DNA of 64,000 bases from Warburgia ugandensis (GCA_035236585.1 CP141126.1:10243001-10307000), one strand, 5' to 3'; shown: positions 23,563 to 36,119, counted from the stretch's first letter. Translations and numbers: made by a program. The notes: generated from the sequence alone by a model not told the origin.

Positions 23563-25435
23563 TGTTGCTTGACTCAAGAGAATGAATGTGGGGAGGATGG
23601 TGGATTTTCTGTCTTTTCTTCTTTTTTTTCCCTCTTTTAGGAGGATGATAATGGAAGCTTGGAATACAGTTTATGTACAGAGAAGACAAGAGTTCACGTT
23701 TTCAGCTAAAATTCTTGTTGTTTTTTTCCTGTGATTTGGATTGCAAGTAGATGTGTTTGGATATGTAAACGTTGTAAACATGATTTAATTTCAAGGTTAG
23801 GAATGGTGAAATATTTATGAGAGTAGGCATGGTGGGATATGTTTGCAGTTCTTTATGACTTTGTCTATGTTTGTGTGGACATTTGAAATGGAGGAGCTCC
23901 TTTTCTGCTTCATGATCGATGAAAATAGTTGCGTCCTTTTCAAACTTCTATCTACCTACTACGTATACAGAAGACTAAAAGTGCTGCTATTGAAGGTCGG
24001 TGCATTTGTCATTCAAATAGGTGAGGCAGGTGCTGACTTGAGCAAGTACTTGAATTATAGAGTTTCACAGTGTTCACTGTATGCACCAGGATTTCGTCTA
24101 TAAGAGGTGGTACTGGTTAGGATGTAGACTTTAAACAATGCGGGATCCACCCAAGCTAGTCTCTATACTGTGATGAACGTCATATGAATCAAATGTCTAG
24201 CTTGAGTATGTTTCCTCTTTGCAGTTTCCATCTATGCGGGGCAGTGGGGGACGATGAAATGTACGTCTTCTATGCGATTTATGGCACAAAGTTCTTGTCA
24301 CTGAGTGCAGATTGTATCCACTTGGAACTTTATGATGATATGAGTGGGCAAAGTTCGAGTGGGGCTGCTCCTTCCATGATCACAAACATTGATCTTGGGA
24401 TGATCTGGATTGTGGAGGTTTTGTTGACAAATCCAGACTGTTATTTTTTGTTTTCCGTTTAAAGGTCACAAAATAGGGCTAGAATTCTCCATCGGGTCTA
24501 AATTTTGACGCATGGCTCCTAAATAGAAAGCGTTGGGATAACAAATAAATGGTTTGGATCATTGAGCAAGTGAGTCCAACATGGATTTCTGTCCGTTCAC
24601 TTCTGCAACGAGTAAATATGTGAACCGATCAGGTAATTTAGACCGGGGCCTGCATGAGATCCATCAAACGAAGAAATACATTGATGCACACCATAAGTAA
24701 TTTAGGAAGCAACCACATGCAATGCGCAATCAATATATAATGAAACCCCTTAAATTAGCAGCCAATAAATTAATTATCTGGCCGGCTAAGGTCATTCAAA
24801 GTATCTTATCTGAAGCTGTACGAAGATAGCAAATTAATAAACTCGCTATAGTAATAAGATAATAAAATTTTAAGAATAAAGAGAAAGGCAAGGGTCCATT
24901 CACCAAAAATAGAGAGTGTGTGTGTGAGAGTAGAAGAGATAACGGCAAGAAAAGAGAAAATTTTAAGAGTTACTAAAAATAGAAAAAACATTTAGGGGGA
25001 GTAAAGAAATCTATAAAATTTTGCTAAATTAAAGGAAATATAGGCATCCTATGATATATTAATTTAAGAGGATTATCTAAGAAAATAAAATCCCACTAAG
25101 TCAATATAAAACCACTAAGTCCAAAGCAATTAATTTTAGAGAATTTTATTACTTCATATTCTTCTTTTTAGGTAATTGTTTTACAACTAACCAATATTAA
25201 CACAATTGATGAGTTGAAGTGAAGGTCCATGTAAAACATTCGGATGGAAGTTAAAATACATGTCATTTACAACTAAGTGATGGATTTAATTAAAAGAAAA
25301 GTTATATGGACGGAGTTTCAGAACCGACTTAAAAACCCCCCGCTTTTGAACGATCTAACTTATTCATCTCTTATTTCGCCTCTCTCAGATAAGCTAGATA
25401 CCAAACTATTGATTATTTTAGTTACGCATTATGAG
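23563..25435. other. Intergenic, no gene recognised
   Basis: Frames at 23843-24103 and 24184-24462 (plus) show no recognisable domain. The rest is AT-rich. Confidence 0.4.
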
Positions 25436-25444
25436 TTTTTCAAT

Positions 25445-25642
25445 AAATGAGAGCCTTGGCACAATGGTAGAGTTGTCTTCATGTGATTTAGAGGTCACAA
25501 GTTAAAGGCATAGAAAGTCTCACACAAAAATGCAAAGTAAGGCTGTATATTAGGAACCCTTTGTGGTCCTCCTTCCACGAACCTCCCTTGCGTATGTGAG
25601 AGCTTTGTGCACCGGGCTGCCCTTCCTTTATCTTTTTTTTTT
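25445..25642 (+). mobile_element. Au-type SINE, copy h
   Basis: Near full-length forward copy from gagagccttggcacaatgg to caccgggctgccc, followed by a T-rich tail. A short direct repeat tttttcaat (25436-25444 and 25643-25651) may be the target duplication, but low complexity weakens this. Confidence 0.88.
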
Positions 25643-25651
25643 TTTTTCAAT

Positions 25652-26340
25652 TGTCAAATTATGACCATTAGATTTATCAACTGAAAAAACTATGGGATTA
25701 ATTTTTTTGCAGCGAGCCCGAATAGGAGATATTAAACAAGATGATTGGTTCATATGATCCAAAGGTTGGGTTAAGCCTTGGCAGGGTTTTGAAATGAAAG
25801 AAACCGATCTGACATAGCCCTGTCAACTGTATTATGAATGCAGCAAGATCATAACAGTAGTTTTTAACTCTCATCGTACATCATATTTTGCGTGTAAACA
25901 GGAAAAATTATTTGGTATCTTTTCATGCTATTCAGTAATTTCGTACTGAACACTGAAGTACATTAAGGAATTCAGTGCAGTGGATCAATTACCAGTGCAT
26001 TTACATTTTGTTTACCATCGACTCGAATTTATCTATTTATTTTCCGAAAATGACATTGGATTTGAAGAAGCACAAACAAAAGCCATTTCCCATGTGCAAG
26101 CTGCTGCTATGTAAGTGAAAATGGAGTTTGCATGCAATTAATGTTTAACCTTGCAAGAGTATGGCAGGTAGAAGTTGAACTACAGTGGGGATCTCCTTGT
26201 TTAACTTTCCATATAATGGAAGTTCTGCGTAGGCCAATGGATGAGCAATGCACAAACTTTCTGGCCGATCGAATGCCTCCAATTTGTGGGTTCTGGGACA
26301 AGTAGAAACTTAACCGACATAGATGCATGAAGTTTTTATT
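25652..26340. other. Intergenic, no gene recognised
   Basis: No supported gene or repeat. Confidence 0.4.
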
Positions 26341-26464
26341 CAGGCAGATTCGGTGAAAGGGTGGATTACAAAGGGTCTATAATATGCAACCTAACTTTGT
26401 AACTAGTAAAAGGCTGTTTCCATGCCTTAAACTCCTAGCCTTTGCATCATACAGTGAGAACTTT
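26341..26464 (-). mobile_element. Au-type SINE, copy i (old)
   Basis: Diverged reverse copy: gtggattacaaagggtctat, then taaaaggctgtttccatgcc. The head is degraded and I see no target duplication. Confidence 0.65.
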
Positions 26465-26579
26465 ATATGAATGATAAAAATAGATGGAATTCGTGCGTAT
26501 GACCCATTCATAAAGAGGCTTCAAAAATCCTAGTTTTGATCATTGAACAAGTGGTCTCCACTTCTATTTGCCAAGATCA

Positions 26580-26850
26580 AGTCATTATCGTCAACATCAT
26601 TAAGACCTTATCTCAATTAGGGGTGGACTGCATGAAACTTGTTCCTCATTTTCCTCTATTAAGTACCATGGTTTCATTTAGTCTCAAAGTTTTAAAATCT
26701 TTTCTCGTCACTTCAATCCACATTCTTTTGAGTCTTCTCTTTGCCCTTTTAGAACCTTCTACTTGCATTGCCTCATTTCTTCTAATGAGTGCTGTTTTGG
26801 GTCTCCTTTGAACATGTTCAAACCCCATGCCAAAATAAAGTGTATTGTCC
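26580..26850 (-). mobile_element. RTE-type LINE 3' end fragment (copy 3, best preserved)
   Basis: The minus strand reads FEHVQRRPKTALIRRNE, then VEGSKRAK, then WIEVTRKDFKTL, the conserved tail after the reverse transcriptase of plant RTE-type LINEs. It ends in a degraded aatgatgttgacgataatga tract. It is 5'-truncated, with stops after the conserved block. Confidence 0.7.
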
Positions 26851-28082
26851 AACTGATGCACACACGAGTAGAGCAAATAGACCAGCTACACCGTCCGGGC
26901 AATTGATGCAATTGTGCAATCTGTGTCCCCTTTGTAGATAAACGCACGCAGACATGCTCTACTCCATGTATGTCCTACACATTGGATTTGAGTATATTGC
27001 ATTTCTTTCTATCTGTGGTGAAAAGCTTTTCATTTTCTCAACGATTCAGTATCCATGAACGAGATGAGTATTTGGGGAGACCGTCCATGCACGTAGGCGA
27101 AAGAAAATAGTTAAAAATATTTTCTCCAACCATTTTCCCCTTTGGATTCCTCCACTTCCGGCTGCCAACAAAGCCTACTTTCAAATTACAGTAGTAGGAG
27201 GAAACAAAGGGACAAAACTTAATGCGGAAACAAATTTGAGAAATCAATTCCGTCTAATCAGTCAGCAACTCCTTCACCTGTCTCAGTCTGAAACTCTGAA
27301 TTAAACAAAGAAGAGAGAGATCTGCAGCAGTAAAGATCCTACTGTGGTGAACAGCAGAATGCATCCACGGGCAAAGATCCTAGTGTGGTGAATGGCAATA
27401 AAGATCCTAGTATGGATAAAAATGACCTCATCCATTCTAAATTAGCCCATGTGTTCCCAAGATGATAAAATCAGGACCGGATATCAAATGCCACTTTTTT
27501 GTTTTGTTCTTTGATCCAAGCCATTCATCATGAAAAAATACGCCAATTGGAAGAGACAGTGGCTACGAGCATAAATCCTAGATAAATGAGTTAGATTTTC
27601 TGCAAAATATGCTTAAAATTATGAAATGTAGCGTCTGGGAACACCAAGACTCATGGTATAAACGATCACAATTTACAAGGCAATTCCAAGGTATAGTCGC
27701 ACAATCCACCCATATATAGTTACATACCAGTTCTTGACGCAGACTGTCTATTTATACTTAATTCACACACTTATTTCCAACTAGCAGACCAGTCTCGTGA
27801 CACAAAAGTTGTCGTAGTTTCTATTTCCATTTTTCATGTGAGCAGCGCAATTATAAATGCCTACCTACCTCACGAGCACGATAAAGACAGTTGCCTAACA
27901 AGATTTTGTGTCTTTTCTACATTTTTTTTTCTTTTGAAAGGGTGTATATCTTTTCTACTTTCTCTACATTTTTTCCCCTCTTTAACAACCACAAAAATTA
28001 TATTCTTGTGTCAATCCTCTTTTTCCTTTATCTTCCTATTTCTCCTTTAATCTTTCTAATTTTATCTCAAATAATAAATAAA

Positions 28083-28084
<2 letters not shown>
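26851..28084. other. Intergenic, no gene recognised
   Basis: Contains a small irregular direct repeat near 27.33-27.42 kb in which aaagatccta recurs three times. No coding region is supported. Confidence 0.4.

Positions 28085-28176
<92 letters not shown>
28085..28176. repeat. (TC)n microsatellite, about 46 units
   Basis: An uninterrupted 92-base TC tract, the longest simple repeat in the window. Overlapping frames in this tract encode only Ser-Leu or Arg-Glu dipeptides and are not genes. Confidence 0.97.
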
Positions 28177-28179
<3 letters not shown>

Positions 28180-29680
28180 CAATTGTAAGAAGCAAACAAC
28201 TTTTGAACTCTTTTTTGACAAAAGGATATACTCAAACTTAAGAATATTGTTTTATGTAATCAGTGTGCTTTTAAGGAAATTCTGAAAATTTACTATTAGT
28301 TTAATGGATTTATTGATTTATCACGTTAGCCCAAGTTGTGACCGAAAATTTGTATTCACTTAGCAATATAATTTATTTATTTCTACTGTGCTAATTGTCT
28401 TATGTAGTAATGAAAATCTGCCTCGCCAAATTTCCTATAAAGAGGTATGCTAAACAAATGTATTGCTAAAAGTACCCCACTTTTGCATGGATGAGACCTC
28501 TTATGATCCAACTTTTCAACGGATTAACCCACCTTTAGTAGTAATTCGAAAAGCATACAGATTGGATGACAAGTCAAACATGTGCAAGATTTGTACTATG
28601 GATTGCACGATATGAAGTATTTGAACTGTGTATAAACATGGTCTAACTTCAAACTACATCTGTCTAATCATCCGATGTTTTATTTACAAGATATTAAAGG
28701 ACCAAGAAATCAGATGACGAGATCAAATAAGAGTCCTCCCCACTCAGTGCTTCTACCTCTTGATTCGTAGGATAACATCCCAACGATTAGATTTACGAAC
28801 ATTCGGTTGAGAATCAAAAGAAAAGTTTAGATAAATTCTTTTAGTATTATAAATGTTTGTACAACATTTAGTTGATATTAAATTATATTGCACAAAAGAC
28901 CTTTGCATGATTCCCATTTCAAACCATCAACAATTGAGAACTTGGCGGCTCTACATTATTCATGTCCATGGTGGGAAATTGAGATGTTGGGGAAGATAGT
29001 GCTTGGTGTTTGACAAATCTTGAAGACATTATGGCCATACTGCTATCCGAAAACGCCAGGATGACAATTTGAATATCCCAAGATAACAATTTAGGTCTCG
29101 AAAGAAGGTTCCGAAGAGTTCCAAATCCCATCCGAAAGGAGCCCTTCCTAGTACACATTTCACATGCAAACACCACATTTTCTACTTACCACGCCTATCG
29201 TGTTATCATTTAGCATCCCTCTCTTATTTCAATCCATAGGCTTGTGACCGCTAGCGTCGAATCCCTATAAATATATAAAGGTGGAATCCATTTACGAGAC
29301 CTAGCACACCATTTGCTATTGCTAGCTAACAGCTCCCCAGTCTAACAGGACCATATAGCACGTATCTCAATTCATTCTCTTAGAACTTCATGGGATTTGA
29401 ACATTCTTCTCGATTAGATACATGTTCACACAACATATTCCTGCCTATTTCTTTTTTGAACACAAACGAATCCAATCTGGTTTAAGGAATGCTAAACAAA
29501 TGTGCCAATTTTTGCATGAGGGGGCCTCACTTTGGACGATCCCATCTCATTATCTGGTTTCCTCTGCTGTCGTATCTTCGCAGAAGAAAATCATGATAAC
29601 CGGACCCTTCTAGCATCTTAGCCTTTTAGGAGGTTGAATTTAGAATCACACAATCGGCATGCGTGCTTAACTTATAACAT
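28177..29680. other. Intergenic, no gene recognised
   Basis: A TATAAATATATAAAG word near 29.27 kb looks like a plant TATA box, but no convincing reading frame follows; the 63-codon frame at 29422-29613 has no domain. A non-coding transcript is possible. Confidence 0.3.
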
Positions 29681-30090
29681 CCAAATATAGCAGCAACAAA
29701 AATGAACAGGTCCAATAATCCAAAGGTTGGCCCATGAAGTGCTGCTACTTATTTGAGCCCTTTGATTTAGTAATTCCCTTCTGATTTACGCAATGTCTCT
29801 ATAAGTACAACATTATCGACTGGCAGTTCGCTAACTAGCTTCTCAAGTGTCCCTCCTTAAGCAATGCTTGTTGAACTACGAATATCCAAATATTGGGTCA
29901 AAAAGATGAACAGGTCGGCGGTTTGTTTAAGAACTTTGGTTCAGCATTCCCCCACTTTAAGCATGTCTCCGTGGGTGCAACGTTATTATCTAGCAATTCA
30001 CTGACTAGTTTCTCAAGGAAGTGTCACATACGGAAGTTCCATCTTCCTAAAATTGGCAATATCATGATATCAGAAATGAATACAACAAGT
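29681..30090. repeat. Old tandem duplication, unit about 205 bp
   Basis: Sequence from ccaaatat at 29681 is repeated, diverged, from ccaaatat at 29886. Shared anchors in order are gatgaacaggtc/aatgaacaggtc, tacaacattatc/tgcaacgttatt, and gctaactagcttctcaag/actgactagtttctcaag. No function is evident. Confidence 0.7.
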
Positions 30091-30147
30091 ATGCAAATCA
30101 CTTCACGATCAAGCAAGAGTACGTTCTGTATCCGTAAATATTACTAG

Positions 30148-31845
30148 AGAAAAAAAAAAAAAAAAAACTTGCCGATGTTTAAATGGATATTTCATTGACA
30201 GGCAATAATTAACCAAACACCAATGGTTTACAAATGGAGACGTGCATATAGAGTTTTGTGTGATCATAAGGTGCCTATAAGGCTAGGCATGCTCCATCTG
30301 AGTTTTGGGCAGTTAACCACCAACTTATACGTAAGATGAGTGTTGCCAAAATACAAATGTTGAGATAATAAAGTGGCAAGACAAAATAGGATATAATTAG
30401 AAACAAAAACATTAAAAAAACTTATGAGTAACACCAATAGGTAACAAGATGAAGAAAATTAAACTTATACGGTTTAAACATGTTCAACAAATATAAAAAA
30501 TGACATTAATTAAATGGAATGAGACAATCCAAATTGACGGTTCTAAAAAGGCAAGAAAAACTCCAAAATAATGAATAGAAGCGTGTGAAAAATATTTGAA
30601 AAACTTTAAAACTAAATGAAACCATGAACCTTAATGGAAGGAACAACTTGTATGTAAGAGGTCTTGACGATGATGAAACCAAAGTACAATACAGGACCCA
30701 AACACCACATTTCTAGGTTTTACTTCATCCCAGGAAATGACATTTAGAGGACTAGCTCTCGACACATGCTGCGTTTCTAGAAGCATTTGCATCCTCACTG
30801 ATTTTCATCCTTTCAATACACACGAAGGCCAAAACCTATAAAAGTAGCATAACGACAACAAACATCAACTACAGCACCCCAGTAGAGGTGGAAGTAAATA
30901 AAAAAACATTTACATCTAGCTATTGGAGGTACAAAATAGTAGAAATTAAAAATCCAATATCGATAAGACACTACAGCATATTCTGCATCAAGAAACAAAT
31001 CTACGGGCCGTTTCAGAGTACAAAACATTGAGCGAGATTATATTCCCAAAACACTCCCGCTGTAATGCCACATGGGGTTCTTTTTTAGTGACCATTCATC
31101 CTAAGCATCGTGCTAAGACAGATTATAATCTCAAAAGTCACATATTTAAAATGATCCTAAAATCGATTTTTTCGGACGGTTTTCTAAACCTCACCTTTTC
31201 TACCTTAACTTCGATAAAAGTATGTCAAAACTTCAAAAAAGGTGACATCAGTTTCAAGGGGCTGTAGGAATATCAGCACCATAAATTGCTGCAAATCATG
31301 TTGCAAACAAAAACAATTTTCCGTTAGGCACATTGTTCAATCGCACTAACAGCTAAACCTTTCTTCACCATCGGACTTATGCAACATTGACAATTCAGAG
31401 CGGAGAGGCAAACAAGAAGCCCAGGCCCAAACAACGCAGCTGTTGAGGAACCCAACCTCTTTTAGTAAGTTAAATTTCCAAGCAAAGAAATAAATGGAAG
31501 CACTTCACCTTACTTCCCCAAGCCACGGAATGTCAAATGAAAACTAACCCATATTAATTCAACAGATCACTTTATGCCGTAAATAAAATTACCATATATT
31601 ACATATGGAAAGCAAGACAAAATAAAAAGGTTGTGGGAAGAATTAAAGCAATATGGAAGGCAGTAAGTGGGAATGGGAGTCACAATTAAATAATGCTTGC
31701 ACCAATATATAGTCTCATTAATCCAAATGCATCAAATATTTGAAAGGAATAGAGACGGCAAATCATGAAGCAGTTTTTTCATAAATCTAAACAATTCTAG
31801 TGCATAAAACTTTCATATATATATATATATATATTATACACATAT
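30148..31845. other. Intergenic, no gene recognised
   Basis: AT-rich, with a run of about 20 A at 30151-30170. Frames at 30813-31028 and 31028-31267 are not supported by any domain. Confidence 0.4.
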
Positions 31846-32032
31846 AGTGTATTTTGATTTAAACTGTTTCATGCAAGTGCATATTTCATGCAGGTGCAAG
31901 GTGATTGACTAAAAAAAAAAGGTATAAAATTAAAAAAGTTAAAAGAAATGACAGTTCCAAACTTTTTCTTAACCCATCAAATGCCACCTACACTTTATAC
32001 CTACAAATCTTTGTTGAAATTACCACCCCTTA
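31846..32032. mobile_element. MITE-like element (copy 2)
   Basis: Relative of the 16.45-kb element. They share catgcaggtgcaaggtg-like, ggtataaaattaaaaaagtt-like and tttgttgaaattaccaccc-like blocks and TATATA flanks. The left end is degraded and contains a small internal duplication (catgcaagtgcatatttcatgcaggtgc split across two halves). Confidence 0.5.
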
Positions 32033-33500
32033 TATATATACATAAATGTCCACATCCTACGTGGTGAACCATCAAGAAACCTGACTACTTGAACTCAAGA
32101 TGAGGAAAACCACCACGCACTACGCGAATGTATGCGGTTAAACTGACAAAAGGTGATCATGGATTATAAGGTGATCGCGAATGATGTCGCATAAAAGATT
32201 ACATTAAAAATTTAGTGCAATAACATTCTCATATAAAATGCAACCAGCATCCTTCGCTAAAAACATAGACAAATGTGAGGAATATTTGTAAGGGTTTACT
32301 GATCTCAAAATTTTGTGTAGGAAGCTTGCTTCCATCTGAAAACAAACTCAGAAATCTTAAATTGCTGATGATACGACGAAAATGTTTCCCTAAAGAAGCA
32401 ACCTGACATTTTGCTCTAGAAATTTGAAATATTGTCCAGGCTAAGCATAGAGAGACGGAATTAGGCTGAAAGGAAAGAGAATAGGAGTACAATTTATTCA
32501 ACCAAAATGGACCCACCCTCAATCATCAAAGTGTCCAGGAGAACAGGTGCAAAGAACAGAACTCAATCATCAGAAGAACATGGGCACTGGATATGCACAA
32601 GAGAGACTCGGTAGAATGGCCTTACTGTTGTACCTTTTTATCACATCTAGTTACTGAAGCAAGACTATTCACGAAAGCAATCTTCCCCACTACGAGACCA
32701 AAACATCAAAGAACCATCATAGATACCATGACCATTGAAACTGTAAAAGCTTTGCAACAAACTGCAGCTTAAGTTCCGCATGAATGGAATCCCCATCAAA
32801 GCCACGATGCTCCCCATGGTGTCTCGTTCCTTACGTTGTGTTTAAAATTGTAGATGGCTGCCGATGATGCCCAGAGGACTTTCACAATTTAAATTTGTAA
32901 AAACCATGTCTCAGCAGTGCATGACTAGCGACAAAGAAACCCAAGAACACATCCAAAAAGATCAGAAAGGCCAAATTGTAGCCTGCCAAAATGTTAACAC
33001 AGTTAAGATCACTTCAGCAGGATAAAAAAGAAATTGGCACAAGTACTGCAGTAAGAGATCAAAGTTTACCCTTTTCCTCTTGCCAAAGATTTGCTAAAAA
33101 ACCCTGTTTTGAGGAGTAACAACAAATCCAGAAGATCGATCTATTCTAGTACTGCTTCTATTCCCCATGTCAGGAGACATTACCAAAGTTAATCTCAATG
33201 GAAGGGGGAAATGCAGCACACTGGGTTCTTATCATCATTAATCCTCCAGTGACATCCAGACTAAATTCATAAGACCCAGAACAGCTATTAAAAATGCTAG
33301 CAAACCATCCAGAATCCATCAGCATAATCGTACTCAAAGATTAAAAGACCATAATGCAGATTCATGTCAACCAAGCATAAGAAGGCACCCCCCCTCCATT
33401 AACATCATATGAGCATCAGACACAATAAAAGATAGTTGAACCGTAATACTTCTGGCAAGTATCACACTATTAAGGAACAGATGTGATGAAGTAGATCAAC
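32033..33500. other. Downstream of the RZ-1A-type gene, no separate gene
   Basis: No independent coding region is supported. Because the RZ-1A-type gene appears to splice its 3' UTR, its last exon(s) probably lie in this stretch or just right of it. Confidence 0.35.
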
Positions 33501-33529
33501 CCAGATATGATCTAGAACATGCATCCTCC

Positions 33530-33680
33530 CGGAAACGCTGAAAGTGACAAGATTCATCATCACTGTTCTGCTAAGATCAGCAGCAGCATAGGATCCACAG
33601 CTGCAAAGCATGACAGAAAATTATTCATAAGTTTGCTTTGCAAACTTAGTTGGGTAATGATAAAATGTATGGTCTCGTAC
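33530..33680 (-). other. Likely 3' UTR intron of the RZ-1A-type gene
   Basis: Six bases past the TAA stop the minus strand reads TTGAAG|GTACGAG, a good splice donor (intron begins at 33680). A plausible acceptor, a T-rich stretch ending CTTAGCAG, lies about 110 bases on, at 33570-33580. The chosen acceptor is a guess; the donor is convincing. Confidence 0.45.
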
Positions 33681-33686
33681 CTTCAA

Positions 33687-34566
33687 TTAGGGGCGCTCAT
33701 ATGGACCAGAACGATCACGATTATAACGGTCACTTCCTGAACCCCCACGACTACCACCATCCCTACTACGCCCTCCATGACGGTCCCCATTACGATCGGG
33801 ACCAAAGCGACTGTTACCACCACCATACCTGTCATCCCTGCCACCAAACCTGGCACTTTTGCCCCCACCATCACCAGACGGGCACTCCCTAGCAAAATGC
33901 CCAGGCTTGCCACATTTGAAGCAATCCCCACCCCCAGAACCTCGTCCCCCACCATATTCCCTATCACGGCCACGAGCATGGCCACGGTCGCGATCACGAC
34001 CGTAGTCACTGTCACGGTCCCTACCAGACCCCTGTGGCTGAGCTTTATCAACAGTAATAGATCTTCCATCAAGATCCATACCATTCATAGCATCTATAGC
34101 CTCTTCCATGGCTTTCTCTTCATCAAAAGTGACAAATCCAAACCCACGCGAGCGGCCAGAGATCCTGTCCACAACTATCTGCACAAAGCCACAAAAATCT
34201 AATTCTTATAGCATAAATCTTACACTAACTGAAACTATCATCAAACATCACATTGAGCTGATTGATGAAGCAGCCAATGATGTAGTTCCATTGGAAACTG
34301 GAAGTTACAAAAGTTAATAAACATTGAAGAGCAGTTTAAAAAATCTGCAGTATTATGCTCTTGTAAAACCCAATCTACATAGTCAGAGATAAGTCAGAGA
34401 AATGAAATCAAGCACACACATAAAAGAGAGATTTATACAGTTCGGCTTTGTCGCCTACTTCTATGGGGCTTGATCTGATCCTATTCTCACTATAACAAGC
34501 AAGAGAAATATTTTAATCTCTTGGTTGGATGTAATCGATAAAGACATAAACACCACAACCCCTGTG

Positions 34567-34650
<84 letters not shown>

Positions 34651-35286
34651 GAAACCCTTGGGGAACAAAAAGCAAGCAAAAGTCTCAACTGCCCCACAAC
34701 AGTAAGTACTTATACGAAGTCCTAAATAACCAACACTCTTCCTAAAACAATTAGATTTAATTCCCACCCAATAAAGGAGACCAAACTAACATGAATTATA
34801 AACTGTTAGTGATGCTGCTAGGCTGTTTTCTTGATTACCACAACACTAGTCTCCAAACATTTGACACTGTCAGAAGCCAATAAAGTAATTCTCCAGTCAT
34901 GCATAAACACTTGTTTGCAGCATAAACAGACTCATTGAGTTTCAAAACCAAAAGACATTTCCATAGTTTCAGATTTACAGGAGTATTTTAAGAGTATTGA
35001 CACTAATCTTCAGACAATTCATCTCAACTCAATGAACGAAGTTATCATGCAGTTGGGAGAAAAGAATCACGGCGGCAACAACGAGAAACACTAACAGGTC
35101 TGATGATAAGAAATGAACGATATATACAAAAGCAATGAAACAAAATGAAATGATGGAATACATCTCAAAGAATACCTTGGCTTCGACAAGATGGCCGAAC
35201 TTGTCGAAGGCACTTTTCAGGCTTTTATCAGACGTGGACCACGAAAGGCCTCCGATAAAACAGCGGTATTCCACTGGTTCCCCCAT
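33687..35286 (-). CDS. Glycine-rich RNA-binding protein with RRM and CCHC zinc knuckle (RZ-1A type)
   Basis: Two coding exons, 35286-35176 (37 codons, phase 0, donor AAG|GTATTC) and 34178-33687 (acceptor TGCAG|ATAGTT), give a 200-residue protein. Residues about 7-80 are an RRM: RNP2 is CFIGGL and RNP1 is RGFGFVTF. Then comes an RD/RG-rich stretch, a CCHC knuckle [14 protein letters not shown] (about residues 124-137), and a Gly/Arg/Asp-rich tail with DDRYGGG. This order and the motif [14 protein letters not shown] match Arabidopsis RZ-1A, a nuclear RNA chaperone linked to cold response and splicing. The tail is shorter than the 245-residue Arabidopsis protein as I recall it. The first Met precedes the RRM directly. 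The intron contains a 79-base CT tract. Confidence 0.95.
34568..34646. repeat. (CT)n microsatellite in the RZ-1A-type intron
   Basis: About 39 CT units inside the single coding intron. On the transcribed (minus) strand it reads (GA)n, so the pre-mRNA carries a long GA tract rather than a pyrimidine tract. Confidence 0.97.
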
Positions 35287-35850
35287 GTATTAACTGATTA
35301 AGTATACAGCAAGGTCAAACAGGAAGAAAACCCAGATAAGCAAAGCAAGTATATCAATCGATAATTAATTTTGATAGAAAGCTAAGCTAAAGTTGTTTCT
35401 CGCATCGCCATCTAACGATACAGTTTAAAGACCTAGAAATCAGAGCATAAACAACTATTTACACCGGCCGCAGATGAAGAACACATAAAAAGAAATGTAT
35501 TAATCGATTGAGGTCGAGAAACGAACAAAAACACAAAACAAACCAAAAAGGATACCTTTCTTATGTGAAAATCCAAATCAGAAACAGTCAGATCGGGGTT
35601 CACATCAAAGATTTGAGGAAAAGTAGGAGGATAAGTGAGAAGAAAGAAATCCGTAGCAAGAAACAGATCCTTACCCTAGCTTGTATCGAGAATCACTACA
35701 AAGGTAGAGAAATCGATTGCAGAGAAAGATGAAGAAGATACCTGCAGGTGAAGAGATCTGAAACAAAACCCTAGACGCGTCTCTTGGATAAACCCTAGAA
35801 GTGAGCAGAGAGGAGTTTGTTCTCGCCCAAGATTCCAACAAGAAGGGGAA
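35287..35850 (-). promoter_or_regulatory. 5' UTR, probable leader intron and core promoter of the RZ-1A-type gene
   Basis: A leader exon probably ends at TCACCTGCAG|GTATCTTC (about 35743). A matching acceptor, CTTAATCAG, lies about eight bases upstream of the start codon, implying a leader intron of about 450 bases. Two AAACCCTA telo-box words (about 35766 and 35791 on the plus strand) lie in the leader or core promoter. A CACGTG G-box is at 35883-35888. No clear TATA box is seen. Confidence 0.5.
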
Positions 35851-35978
35851 ATGTCTTACCCTTGTCCTTACATAAGTAGTCGCACGTGTTTATTCACTGT
35901 TTTATGCCAATTCCTTGGTGGGTTATGCAAAACCGCGGTTTATTCTCTGTTTTATACCAGTTTGATGGGTTTTATGGT

Positions 35979-36119
35979 AAAGGGTGCGGGGTTTGGAAGG
36001 GGCAAACTATATGAGCCTAAAGTACATGGTTTTAGCTTGCATTTTGCAAGAGACTATTTTCACTCCTTGAACCCGTGACCTCAAGGTCACATGACAACAA
36101 CTTTTACCATTGCGCCAAC
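35979..36119 (-). mobile_element. Au-type SINE, copy j, upstream of the RZ-1A-type promoter
   Basis: Reverse copy truncated at its 3' end, with the gcattttgcaagagactatt body and gaacccgtgacctcaaggtc B-box region. Perfect 17-bp target duplications, ttgatgggttttatggt, are at 35962-35978 and 36120-36136. It sits about 100 bases beyond the G-box, so it is proximal to the promoter. Confidence 0.93.

Noticed and set aside
28036-28241. ORFs made of Ser-Leu or Arg-Glu dipeptides
   Set aside because: They are readings of the (TC)n microsatellite in different frames.
33683-34202. Long ORFs antisense or out of frame with the RZ-1A exon 2
   Set aside because: Shadows of a GC-rich Gly/Arg coding exon. 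The true frame has RRM and CCHC motifs.
34461-34767. ORFs rich in Arg-Glu over the 34.6-kb tract
   Set aside because: Microsatellite artefact inside the RZ-1A-type intron.
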